Assembly: GCA_022820625.1 (NCBI GenBank)
Contig: JAJEFE010000147.1
Coordinates: 62,001 to 126,000, forward strand
Source of the DNA: Gammaproteobacteria bacterium
GTDB taxonomy: Bacteria; Pseudomonadota; Gammaproteobacteria; Steroidobacterales; Rariloculaceae
DNA length: 64,000 nt
Reading direction: 5' to 3'
Shown: piece after piece, positions 27,465 to 35,592 of the stretch
Numbering within the stretch: the first letter of the stretch is position 1
Layout: each line of letters starts with the position of its first letter
Position numbers and translations under genes: made by a program
Notes under the pieces: model-generated
Seen by the model: only the letters and a program-made list of their open reading frames with translations
The model's database searches: none
Told to the model about the DNA's origin: nothing

Positions 27465-29675
27465 ATGAACAGCAAATGTCACCGTGCCGCCATCCTGGTA
27501 TTCGCCGCGTTGTTGATGGCGGCCTGCGCCGAGGAAGAGGTGGAGAGTCCCGCGGCGGACTCCGGGGCCGGCGCTCCAGATGTAACCGGCAGCGATGCCA
27601 TGACCGAAGTGGGAGATTCTTCAGAAACCATGTCCGGCGATAACCCGTTTCTCGTTGAAAGCCCCCTGTATCTGCAGTATCCGCCGTTCGACCGGATCGA
27701 CGACAGCCACTATCTGCCTGCGTTCGAAGCCGGCATGGCCGAGCACCTGGCGGAGATCGACGCGATCGTCGATCAGGACGAGGCACCGACGGTGGAGAAC
27801 ACGCTGGTGCCGATGGAATTGTCGGGCCAGGTTCTGAATCGTGTCTCGCGCGTCTTCTTCGGCCTGATGTCGGCGCATACCAACGACGAGATGCAGGCAA
27901 TCGAGGTGGAGATTGCGCCGCAGCTTTCCGGGCATCGGGATAGGATTCTGCTCAACGGTGCGCTGTTCGAGCGCGTCAGGACCCTGTACGACAACCGCGA
28001 GGGGCTGGATCTGGATCCCGAATCGCTGCGCCTCGTGGAAGAGACCCATCGCGACTTCGTCCGTGCCGGAGCCGAACTATCCGAAGAGCAGAAGGAAAGG
28101 CTGCGGGCCATCAACACGGAACTGGCGGAGCTTGAGACGGAGTTCAGCCAGAACGTGCTGAACGAGGTCAATGCCATGTTTACGGTCGTCGACACCCGCG
28201 AAGAGCTTGCCGGCCTCACCGAGGCACAGATCGAGGGGGCGGCGGACGAGGCGGAATCGCGGGAGCTGCCCGGCCAGTTCGTCATTCCCATGGTCAATAC
28301 CACCCAGCAGCCGCTGATGGCGTCACTGGAAAACCGCGATCTGCGGGAGCGAATGCTGGCGGCCTCCATGAGCCGGGGCAACCGCGGCGGCGAATACGAC
28401 AACCGCGAAATTCTGAGTCGCACGGCCATGCTGCGCGCCGAGCGGGCGGCGCTGCTGGGCTACGAAACCCACGCCGCCTACATTCTCGACAACCAGACCG
28501 CGAAGACCGTGGCGGCGGTGAACGAACGCCTGGCGTCACTGACACCGCCGGCCGCCGCCAACGCCGAACGCGAGGCGGCCGACCTGCAGGCCATGATCGA
28601 CGCCGAGGGCGGCGACTTCGAACTGGCCGCCTGGGACTGGGACTTCTATACCGACAAGGTTCGGCAGGAGAGATTCCAGTTCGACGCCTCGCAACTCAAG
28701 CCCTACCTTGAGCTGAACAGCGTGCTGGAGAATGGCGTGTTCTACGCGGCTACCCGGATATTCGGGATTACATTCGAGGAACGCTTCGATCTGCCCGTCT
28801 ACCAGGAAGACGTGCGCGTATTCGAGGTTTTCGATCATGATGGGTCCACGCTGAGCCTGTTCATCTTCGACCCCTATGCGCGCGAGTCCAAACGCGGCGG
28901 CGCCTGGATGAACGCCTACGTCAGCCAGTCGCATCTGGAGGGCAAGCTGCCGGTGGTGGGGAACCACCTCAACATCCCCGAGCCGCCCGAGGGCGAACCG
29001 ACCCTGATGACCTTCGACGAGGTCATTACCACCTTCCACGAATTCGGGCACGCGCTGCACGGCATATTCTCAGACGTAACCTACCCGTCCTTTGCCGGCA
29101 CGAGCGTGCCGCGGGACTTCGTGGAATACCCGTCTCAGGTCAACGAGATGTGGGCCACGTGGCCCGAAGTGCTGGCAAACTACGCCCGGCACTACGAGAC
29201 CGGCGAGCCCATGCCGCAGGATCTGCTGGACCGGGTCCTGGCGGCGGAACAGTTCAACCAGGGCTACGCGACCACGGAATACCTGGCTGCGTCCATCACC
29301 GACCAGGCGCTGCACCAGCTGACCGCCGACCAGGTGCCCTCCGCCGACGAACTGATGCAGTTCGAAGCCGACGCGCTGGCCGCGGCGGGCGCCGATGTCG
29401 CCACCGTGCCGCCCCGCTACCGCCTGACCTACTTCTCCCACATCATGGGCGGCTACTCGTCCGGTTACTACTCCTACATCTGGAGCGAAGTACTGGATGC
29501 CGACAGCGTGGAGTGGTTCAAGGAGAACGGCGGCATGACGCGGGAGAACGGCCAGCACTTCAGGGACACGCTGTTGTCCCGTGGCGGCAGCGCGGAGGCG
29601 CTGAGCCTGTTCAGGGACTTCGCCGGCAGGGAACCGAACGTGGAGCCGCTGCTGGAGAGGAGGGGGTTGAACTAA
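27465..29675 (+). CDS. Lipoprotein M3 peptidase (Dcp-like dipeptidyl carboxypeptidase)
   Basis: A 736-residue zinc metallopeptidase of family M3. The lipobox LMAAC directs it to the envelope, whereas E. coli Dcp is not a lipoprotein. The family core is intact: the zinc motif TTFHEFGHALHGIFSD (HExxH), the downstream glutamate in the segment after PRDFVEYPSQVNEMW, and the substrate-binding YFSHIMGGYSSGYYSY. Upstream, DESRSPL-type and other Dcp landmarks appear as HDGSTLSLFIFDPYARESK. AAGGA precedes the ATG. Probably releases dipeptides from the C-terminus of peptides in the periplasm. Together with the lipoprotein oligopeptidase it fits a peptide-scavenging role. Confidence 0.92.
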   Translation: MNSKCHRAAILVFAALLMAACAEEEVESPAADSGAGAPDVTGSDAMTEVGDSSETMSGDNPFLVESPLYLQYPPFDRIDDSHYLPAFEAGMAEHLAEIDAIVDQDEAPTVENTLVPMELSGQVLNRVSRVFFGLMSAHTNDEMQAIEVEIAPQLSGHRDRILLNGALFERVRTLYDNREGLDLDPESLRLVEETHRDFVRAGAELSEEQKERLRAINTELAELETEFSQNVLNEVNAMFTVVDTREELAGLTEAQIEGAADEAESRELPGQFVIPMVNTTQQPLMASLENRDLRERMLAASMSRGNRGGEYDNREILSRTAMLRAERAALLGYETHAAYILDNQTAKTVAAVNERLASLTPPAAANAEREAADLQAMIDAEGGDFELAAWDWDFYTDKVRQERFQFDASQLKPYLELNSVLENGVFYAATRIFGITFEERFDLPVYQEDVRVFEVFDHDGSTLSLFIFDPYARESKRGGAWMNAYVSQSHLEGKLPVVGNHLNIPEPPEGEPTLMTFDEVITTFHEFGHALHGIFSDVTYPSFAGTSVPRDFVEYPSQVNEMWATWPEVLANYARHYETGEPMPQDLLDRVLAAEQFNQGYATTEYLAASITDQALHQLTADQVPSADELMQFEADALAAAGADVATVPPRYRLTYFSHIMGGYSSGYYSYIWSEVLDADSVEWFKENGGMTRENGQHFRDTLLSRGGSAEALSLFRDFAGREPNVEPLLERRGLN

Positions 29676-29716
29676 GCGGAGATTGCGACAGGCGGGGACT
29701 TGGCCTACTGGGCGAT

Positions 29717-30967
29717 CTAAAGCCTGAACCCAGGATAGACAAACGCCCTCGAAATGCGTTCGCAGTCTTTCTCCGTTACCCCCTGGGATCTGGCGATCGC
29801 GTACCATCGGTTGCGCACCGTCTGTTCCATGGTTCCAATCACCGTTTCCGCATCGGCACGGTGGATCAGAAACCGGGTATGCTGCGAGAGCAGGTTGTCC
29901 CTGTGGGCGTAGCGGCCCATGTCCCCGCAGATGAGTGCAAGGTCGCGGCGTTCGATGCTCACCGGCATGGATGGGGTCAGATCGTAGGCAGGCGAGAGAC
30001 CCCAGTCCGTGTCCAATGCGATGACGGCGTGATTGCGTGGGTGATCGTCCGTATTGGATATCAGCGCGTTGAAGCACATGCGCCGAAAAAGTTCCTGAGA
30101 ATCCTGCTCCGGTCGTGACGAAATTCTTCGCAGTTCTTCCGCAAGCAGGGCGTAAGACCATTTGTCCCGGTCGTGATGAGTGTCATCCGCTCGCAGCAAT
30201 GTCAGCGCGCTCAGGAAACGGGCACGACGATAGCCGGCGCCTGTTCTTTCGCGGTCGAAACGCTTTACCAACAGGACATCGCGATCACCGACGGCTTCGA
30301 CGCGGCTTTCCGCCGCATTCAGACCGCATTCGCGGGCGAGAACGAGCATCGTGTGCTCTACTCGTGCATGATTCCAACGGTCATCCGGCCGGTTGAATTT
30401 TGCGACCCACAAGTCATCGTTATCCTGAACGACGGCCTTTGGACGGGCACCGCCCATGGATGTTCCGGCGAGAAGCAACATCCTTGCTTGCCGGGAAGCA
30501 GGATCCATAGGAAGTTCATCGTCGGCAATGATGGCGTCGGCCATTCGTTGCAGGTCCGCCAAATCCAATGTCGTGGCGATCCTCCTGCGGGGCGCCGGCG
30601 GTTCTCGATTCAGTCCGAAACTCAGTGCGCCTGTGCGGTTATCCGGTGCGTACAGCAGGTAGTCGAGTTCGCCGAGCATGGCCTGTCCCGTATGTCGCTC
30701 GATGACCAGCCGGCCCCAGTAGTCCGGTCCCGCATCGCGCAACGCACCGAATACACCGTGAAGTTGCCTCGTTTCGAAATTCTCGGCTGTAAGTCTGAGG
30801 TCCACCGGATCGATGGCAACGGCGTCAGGCCGGGTAAGGTAGCTTCGCCCGTAAACGAACCTTCCTATTGGAATATCGTGTCGATCGGTTGCAAGTACGA
30901 ATCGGCCGGCGGTCACGAATTCGGTCTGGCCAGGCAGAACGATGTACACGTAGCACTCGTCGTTCAT
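29717..30967 (-). CDS. hipA: HipA-type serine/threonine kinase toxin
   Basis: A 416-residue HipA-family protein. The N-terminal subdomain carries YLTRPDAVAIDP and LHGVFGALRDAGPDYWG; the kinase core has GTSMGGARPKAVVQD (the Gly-rich loop region), RFDRERTG, the catalytic ISNTDDHPRNHAV (Asp...Asn) and the metal-binding SPAYDLTPS. In E. coli HipA phosphorylates glutamyl-tRNA synthetase and causes dormancy; this copy belongs to a diverged family branch. The gene lies 8 bp after the antitoxin gene hipB. Confidence 0.9.
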   Translation of the reverse strand: MNDECYVYIVLPGQTEFVTAGRFVLATDRHDIPIGRFVYGRSYLTRPDAVAIDPVDLRLTAENFETRQLHGVFGALRDAGPDYWGRLVIERHTGQAMLGELDYLLYAPDNRTGALSFGLNREPPAPRRRIATTLDLADLQRMADAIIADDELPMDPASRQARMLLLAGTSMGGARPKAVVQDNDDLWVAKFNRPDDRWNHARVEHTMLVLARECGLNAAESRVEAVGDRDVLLVKRFDRERTGAGYRRARFLSALTLLRADDTHHDRDKWSYALLAEELRRISSRPEQDSQELFRRMCFNALISNTDDHPRNHAVIALDTDWGLSPAYDLTPSMPVSIERRDLALICGDMGRYAHRDNLLSQHTRFLIHRADAETVIGTMEQTVRNRWYAIARSQGVTEKDCERISRAFVYPGFRL

Positions 30968-30975
30968 TGAAAGAC

Positions 30976-31317
30976 CTAGAAATCGTCGTCCAGAAGGTTT
31001 GATCGGCGAGCCCGGACGGGTTCCCTGCTCATGGCGAGAGCCAACCCCACCTTGTCGAGTGCCGGATCGGCAACGTCATTGAGCCGATTCAACAGGTTAT
31101 AGGTCCAGAGCAGGGCAACATAGACGGCGACTCCGGTCGACGGCTTGCCCTTCTCGGCGTCCGACACGGGACGCGGACCCGTACCAATCTTCTCGGCGAC
31201 CTCCCTGATCGTCAGCTTTCTGCGTATTCTGGCGATTCGGAGGTTGGAGCCCAGCCGCCTCAAGGCATCCTCGACGGCGTAGGGCGGCGCGGTCGTTAGC
31301 ATGTTTTTCGCTGTCAT
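30976..31317 (-). CDS. hipB: HipB-type XRE antitoxin
   Basis: A 113-residue protein with a helix-turn-helix of the XRE type: LGSNLRIARIRRKLTIREVAEK is the opening, followed by GPRPVSDAEKGKPSTGVAVYV with the recognition helix. The C-terminal tail LALAMSREPVRARRSNLLDDDF is the expected toxin-contact end. It is the first gene of the hipBA pair and would repress the pair. The 127 bp upstream are AT-rich (for example TATCTTTTTATAGCATATG on the minus strand) and should contain the promoter and operator. An internal ATG at 31302 is an alternative start. Confidence 0.85.
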   Translation of the reverse strand: MTAKNMLTTAPPYAVEDALRRLGSNLRIARIRRKLTIREVAEKIGTGPRPVSDAEKGKPSTGVAVYVALLWTYNLLNRLNDVADPALDKVGLALAMSREPVRARRSNLLDDDF

Positions 31318-31444
31318 ATGCTATAAAAAGATATTAAAACGCAATAATGATCACTTAAGAGCATACTCCAGTTGAGAAAAACCGCAAGCAATTCGGCCAC
31401 CTAAAGCGTTATCGCTCAGGAATCCAGTGTCACGGATTCAGTGA

Positions 31445-32458
31445 CTAATAGCGCTCCAGGCACTCGAATGGGTGTACCCGCATCTCGGGCCGCCAGATGA
31501 AGTAGCGGGTCAGATCAAAAGGCTCGGAGTAATACAGCGGGTCGGTGATCGTGATGCGATAGTCGAGGCGGCTGTAGTCCTCGTTGGGGATGAAGCGTTC
31601 CACCAGGGCGATCCGGTCGCTTTGTTGCGCGCCGTCCATGTCCATGTAATGGGCGTGGATCCTGTCGGTTTCGACAACCAGCGTCGTACCCTCCCAACGG
31701 CCGCGTGAATAGCCGAACTGGGTGTGTTCCTCCTGCGGGACGACGTCGTCGGTCATATGGATGACCCTCCGCACATCGAATTCCTCGATGCGCATCAGGA
31801 TGTCGTCGCCCTGGCGCAAGAAGTCGATGGGGAACGGCGTGATCATGATCAGCGGCATGGCCTTGGTGCCGCAGCCCAGGAGATCGTTGTCCAATGGGTC
31901 CCACGTGGCCAGCGCGGCTTCCCCCGCGGGCGTCATCGGGTAACCGCCCCTGAACATCGGAAACGAGTCGGGATCGCTTGTGACCGTGCTCCACACGCGA
32001 AAGATGCCGTCGGCTTCCGCGATCGCCTGGGATACATCGGCGCCCTCGGTTGCCCGGCCGACGAGATTGCCGTTCCTGCCCGCCTCGAACCAGGGATTGC
32101 CCGATCCGAAATCGAACTCGTATCCGCTCGGCAGCAACACGTTGCGAGCGAGAATCTCGGCAACATCGCGGACAGGCGGCGAACCGGCGAGGGTGACGCG
32201 GTCGCCGACGGCGATCACATCGTCCGGGGAGATTCCGCGGTTGCGCATCATGCTGAGCGCGGTCGTTTCCGCGTGCCACTCCCTGCCATCGTCGCCGGCG
32301 AGCACGATCCGGCCGTGAGGGTTACGCCAGGAAACGGACTCAACCGTTCCGGTCACCTCGATGGTCCGACTGGTGTCGAAAACTCCGACCGAGCTGTGGT
32401 GGGCCCACGCGCTGCCGCAGGCGAGGCCGGCAAGGATGAGCAGCGATGAACGCGTCAT
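31445..32458 (-). CDS. Secreted A-B fusion: DUF6152-like domain plus GDSRG-type domain
   Basis: A 337-residue exported protein. The signal peptide ends ...GSAWA and the mature chain would begin HHSSVGVFD (His20-His21). Module A: WRNPHGRIVLAG, EWHAETTALSMMRNRGI. Module B from about residue 205: GCGTKAMPLIMITPFPIDFL, FGYSRGRWEGTTLVVET, QQSDRIALVERFIP and YRITITDPLYYSEPF. GGGGA precedes the ATG. It follows the paralog at 32507-33514 by 48 bp on the same strand, so the two form an operon. Function unknown. Confidence 0.82.
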   Translation of the reverse strand: MTRSSLLILAGLACGSAWAHHSSVGVFDTSRTIEVTGTVESVSWRNPHGRIVLAGDDGREWHAETTALSMMRNRGISPDDVIAVGDRVTLAGSPPVRDVAEILARNVLLPSGYEFDFGSGNPWFEAGRNGNLVGRATEGADVSQAIAEADGIFRVWSTVTSDPDSFPMFRGGYPMTPAGEAALATWDPLDNDLLGCGTKAMPLIMITPFPIDFLRQGDDILMRIEEFDVRRVIHMTDDVVPQEEHTQFGYSRGRWEGTTLVVETDRIHAHYMDMDGAQQSDRIALVERFIPNEDYSRLDYRITITDPLYYSEPFDLTRYFIWRPEMRVHPFECLERY

Positions 32459-32506
32459 GGGTTCCCCTTTGATAGTCCGTGAATTGGTCCTTGCTCTCCG
32501 CAACCC

Positions 32507-33514
32507 TTACTGCTCAACCGGCACGCAATCGTAGACCGATATCGATTCGCCCAGTGCCAGCCAATACCCGCGAAGGATTGCGGGCTCGGTAAAGGTGGTT
32601 TCGTCCGCTACGGTGACCTCGAAATCAAGACGCGTCTGATCCTCGGTCAGCGTGAAGCGCTCCGTGATCTCCACGTGCTCGCTCTGCCGCGTCCCCACGT
32701 TGTCGAAAAACGGCCAGTTCACACGGGTGGTGGTGACAACGAGGTCGTTGCCGTCCCAGGTGCCCACCGAGTAGCCCAGGCGGGACCACGGTTCGTCGTC
32801 GGGAGGGGCGTCCCGATCCATATGGATGGTTCGGACGATGTCGTAGAGTTCCGTTCGCAGCGTGATTTCGCTGCCCCGGTCGATGAACTCGAAAGGATGG
32901 GGGTTCACCATGATCCGGGGCATGCCCTCGGCCTCGCAGCGGGTGGCGAAGTTGTCCAGCGGGTTCCACGATGCCCTGCTTGCAACGGCGGATTCCGTGA
33001 ACGGCTGTGCTCCCAACTGCTCCAGTTGGAGTTGGATATTGTGGTACGGCACGCTCCACACACGGAAGATGCCCCGATCCTCGGTGGCCGCGTCCACCAC
33101 GGGAAGTTCCCTCGGTACGCGGCCGACCAGGTCCCACAGGGGCAGTTCGCGGCCGTTCTCCAGCCGAATGGTTTCGACCAGCATCATGAAGTCTTCGCGG
33201 GTGGACTGTGTTCCGATCGCGGTGACACGTGTCCCGACCGGTAACAGGTCCGCGGTCACGCCGGCGCCCCTGAGCGGATAGACGGAACTGCCTTCCATGC
33301 GCCAGGTTCCGCCGCCGTTATCGGCCTCGAGAGTCAACCTGACGTGGGGATTGATCCAGTCCACGTCGACGAGAACGCCCCGGACCTCGATGTACTCATC
33401 GCCGTAGTAGGCTACCGAGTGGTGCGCCGCGGCACTGGCGGTGACCACGACCGTCAACGCGGCCACCAAAAATCTGCAGAAATTTGCCCGGCCCACCGGC
33501 ACCTCGAAATCCAT
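32507..33514 (-). CDS. Secreted A-B fusion: DUF6152-like domain plus GDSRG-type domain
   Basis: A 335-residue exported protein and the first gene of a tandem pair with 31445. The signal sequence ends ...TASAAA, and the mature chain would begin HHSVAYYGD (His31-His32). Module A: WINPHVRLTLEADNG, WRMEGSSVYPLRGAGV. Module B: RCEAEGMPRIMVNPHPFEF, LGYSVGTWDGNDLVVTTT, RQSEHVEITERFTL and FEVTVADETTFTEPA. The frame is open for another 1 kb upstream but that sequence lies opposite the dehydrogenase gene and is not coding here. Divergent from the D-2-hydroxyacid dehydrogenase. Confidence 0.82.
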   Translation of the reverse strand: MDFEVPVGRANFCRFLVAALTVVVTASAAAHHSVAYYGDEYIEVRGVLVDVDWINPHVRLTLEADNGGGTWRMEGSSVYPLRGAGVTADLLPVGTRVTAIGTQSTREDFMMLVETIRLENGRELPLWDLVGRVPRELPVVDAATEDRGIFRVWSVPYHNIQLQLEQLGAQPFTESAVASRASWNPLDNFATRCEAEGMPRIMVNPHPFEFIDRGSEITLRTELYDIVRTIHMDRDAPPDDEPWSRLGYSVGTWDGNDLVVTTTRVNWPFFDNVGTRQSEHVEITERFTLTEDQTRLDFEVTVADETTFTEPAILRGYWLALGESISVYDCVPVEQ

Positions 33515-33616
33515 GGAAACAACGCCGCGATGATACCATCGGGCCGGTTTGCGCCATCGCCGGGAAAACCCATGTAACCGGCCCAAGGAATCCCCTGTCT
33601 CACTCCAGGAACGACC

Positions 33617-34567
33617 ATGAAACGACTCGCCATCATCGACGACTATCAGAACGTGGCGCTTGCGATGGCCGACTGGTCGCCGCTGGCGGGGGATGTTTCG
33701 ATTTCGGTGTTCAATGATCATCTGAACGACGAGAGCGCACTCGTCGATCGGCTCAGGGACTTCGAAATCATCTGCGTGATGCGCGAGCGCACGCCCTTTC
33801 CGGAATCGCTCCTGAAGAAATTGCCCAACCTGGAGCATCTGTTCACGCCGGGAATGACCAATGCGTCCATAGACGTCGCGGCAGCCGGGCGTCAGGGAGT
33901 GGCGGTTTCCGGCTCGCCGATATTGCCAAGCCCCACCGCGGAACTGACCTGGGGCCTGATCGTGGCGCTGGCCCGCAGGATCACCGCGGAACAACGGGCG
34001 CTCCAGTCCGGCGATTGGCAAACGACCCTCGGCGAGGGGCTCCACGGCAAGACCCTCGGCATCATCGGCCTGGGCCGCCTCGGCAGGCAGGTCGCCCGGG
34101 TAGGCCACGCCTTCGGCATGACCGTCATCGCCTGGAGTCCGAACCTGACGCCCGAACGATGCGAGGGAACGCCTGCCGAATACGTGCGGAAGGAAGAGCT
34201 GTTCAGACGTTCGGACGTGGTGACGATCCACATGCGTCTTGCCGACAGCACGCGGGCGCTGGTTTCCCGCCTGGAGTTCGAATTGATGAAGCCTTCGGCC
34301 TACCTGATCAACACGTCGCGTGGGCCCATCGTCGACGAACGCGCCCTGGTGGAGGCGCTTGAAACCGGAGTCATCGGCGGCGCCGGGCTGGATGTCTTCG
34401 ACGTCGAGCCCCTGCCCCTGGATCACCCATTGCGCAAGACACCGAATACGGTCATAACACCGCACGTGGGGTTTGTGACTGTGGAGAACTATCGGGTCTT
34501 CTTCAGGGCCGCCGTCGAAAACATCCGCGCCTGGCTCGATGGCCGGCCCGTTAACACGCTTGGGTGA
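33617..34567 (+). CDS. D-2-hydroxyacid dehydrogenase family protein
   Basis: A 316-residue NAD(P)-dependent 2-hydroxyacid dehydrogenase, normal length. The Rossmann motif GKTLGIIGLGRLGRQVAR is near residue 145. The catalytic Arg is in INTSRGPIVDERALV, the Glu in LDVFDVEPLP and the His in VITPHVGFVTVENY. The N-terminus MKRLAIIDDYQNVALAMADW is typical of the branch annotated as D-2-hydroxyacid dehydrogenases without known substrate. Divergent from the A-B fusion gene at 33514. Confidence 0.93.
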   Translation: MKRLAIIDDYQNVALAMADWSPLAGDVSISVFNDHLNDESALVDRLRDFEIICVMRERTPFPESLLKKLPNLEHLFTPGMTNASIDVAAAGRQGVAVSGSPILPSPTAELTWGLIVALARRITAEQRALQSGDWQTTLGEGLHGKTLGIIGLGRLGRQVARVGHAFGMTVIAWSPNLTPERCEGTPAEYVRKEELFRRSDVVTIHMRLADSTRALVSRLEFELMKPSAYLINTSRGPIVDERALVEALETGVIGGAGLDVFDVEPLPLDHPLRKTPNTVITPHVGFVTVENYRVFFRAAVENIRAWLDGRPVNTLG

Positions 34568-34650
34568 CAATCCTTCCGCGACTTCGCTTTACCGTAACCG
34601 CAGCAACGACTTCCGGCAAAGGAGGTTCGCAAGTCAGAATTGTGCTACGA

Positions 34651-34664
34651 TTTGTGTACACAAA
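34651..34664. promoter_or_regulatory. Perfect 14-bp palindrome before the antitoxin gene
   Basis: TTTGTGTACACAAA lies 15 bp upstream of the antitoxin ATG, a typical position for Phd/YefM-type autoregulation. No clear -10/-35 pair can be fixed around it. Confidence 0.5.
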
Positions 34665-34678
34665 CATGGGATATTCAC

Positions 34679-35011
34679 ATGAGTTTGCCTACCTCGTATA
34701 GCGTTCGCGACCTGAGGCAGCGTACAGCCGAACTGCTTCGGAACGCCGAGGACGGACGCCTCGCGATAGTCACGAAGCACGGGCGGCCCACCATCCTCGC
34801 CGTCCCCTTCGATGACCGGCTTCTCGATGTCGGCGTGCATCGGGCACTCGCCTTGCAGCTATTTGAACAACGCCAGTTGACATTGCCGCAGGCAGCCAAG
34901 GTGGCCGACCTGAGTGCCGAGGACTTCATCGGCCTGCTCGGCCAGGTGGGCGTGGCGGCGGTGGACTACCCGCCATCGGAACTCGAGGACGAGTGCCGCA
35001 CAGCCTTGTGA
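34679..35011 (+). CDS. Antitoxin: Phd/YefM-like N-terminus joined to UPF0175-like C-terminus
   Basis: A 110-residue protein. Residues 1-50 resemble Phd/YefM antitoxins (SYSVRDLRQRTAELL, then IVTKHGRPTILAVPFD, the DNA-binding half). Residues of about 55-105 resemble UPF0175 (ALALQLFEQRQLTLPQAAKV, then ADLSAEDFIGLLGQVGV). UPF0175 proteins normally stand alone beside DUF3368 toxins; here the DNA-binding part has been added. The toxin gene overlaps the end of this gene by 19 bp. A perfect palindrome upstream fits autoregulation. Confidence 0.8.
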   Translation: MSLPTSYSVRDLRQRTAELLRNAEDGRLAIVTKHGRPTILAVPFDDRLLDVGVHRALALQLFEQRQLTLPQAAKVADLSAEDFIGLLGQVGVAAVDYPPSELEDECRTAL

Positions 35012-35562
35012 CCCGCCACAGCGAGCCTTCAGCCGGGGATGACGGGAAGTCCATCCCCCGCAAGGATTCCCCGTTCGTCGCCGACACCGGCCCGTTGATC
35101 GCCCTGGCCAGAATCGAGAGGCTGCAGTTGCTTCGCCGCCTGTTCGGCAACGGTCTCATTCCGCCAGCCGTGCACAGGGAAGCTCGAACCGAATCCGGCC
35201 GGCCCGGGGCCAAGGGGATTGCGCAGGCGATCACGGCAGGCTGGTTGCGAGTCGCTCCGCTTGCGGACGATGCGCAACTTGCGGATTTTCTCCGCGTCGT
35301 GGACGCGGGAGAAGCCGAAGCGATAACCCTGTGCCTGCAGAGGCAGGGGAGATTCCTGCTGATCGACGATGCCAGGGGCAGAACAGTGGCCCGGCATGCC
35401 GGAATACCCCTGGTTGGTGTCGCCGGGGTCTTGCTCGCCGCGAAGTCACGAGGTCTTCTGGTTGCCGTGAGTCCGGTGCTCGACGACCTGGAGGGCGTTG
35501 GCTATCGTCTGTCCCGCCGGCTCATCGACGGTGTGCGCCGTCGCGCGAACGAGTTAACGTGA
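34993..35562 (+). CDS. DUF3368-type PIN-like toxin
   Basis: A 189-residue protein with the DUF3368 PIN-like ribonuclease fold. Candidate metal residues are D in VADTGPLIALARIERL, E in DAGEAEAITLCLQ and DD in LLIDDARGRTVARH. The C-terminus LVAVSPVLDDLEGVGYRLS is typical of DUF3368. It probably cleaves RNA when free of antitoxin. It starts with GTG inside the antitoxin gene (overlap 34993-35011), so translation is coupled. Confidence 0.82.
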   Translation: MPHSLVTRHSEPSAGDDGKSIPRKDSPFVADTGPLIALARIERLQLLRRLFGNGLIPPAVHREARTESGRPGAKGIAQAITAGWLRVAPLADDAQLADFLRVVDAGEAEAITLCLQRQGRFLLIDDARGRTVARHAGIPLVGVAGVLLAAKSRGLLVAVSPVLDDLEGVGYRLSRRLIDGVRRRANELT

Positions 35563-35592
35563 TTTGTCTTGTCACCTCGCGAGGCCACTACG

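Noticed and set aside
32507..34570. 687-codon minus-strand frame covering the A-B fusion gene and beyond
   Set aside because: The upstream half lies opposite the D-2-hydroxyacid dehydrogenase; the real start is the ATG at 33514 before the signal peptide.
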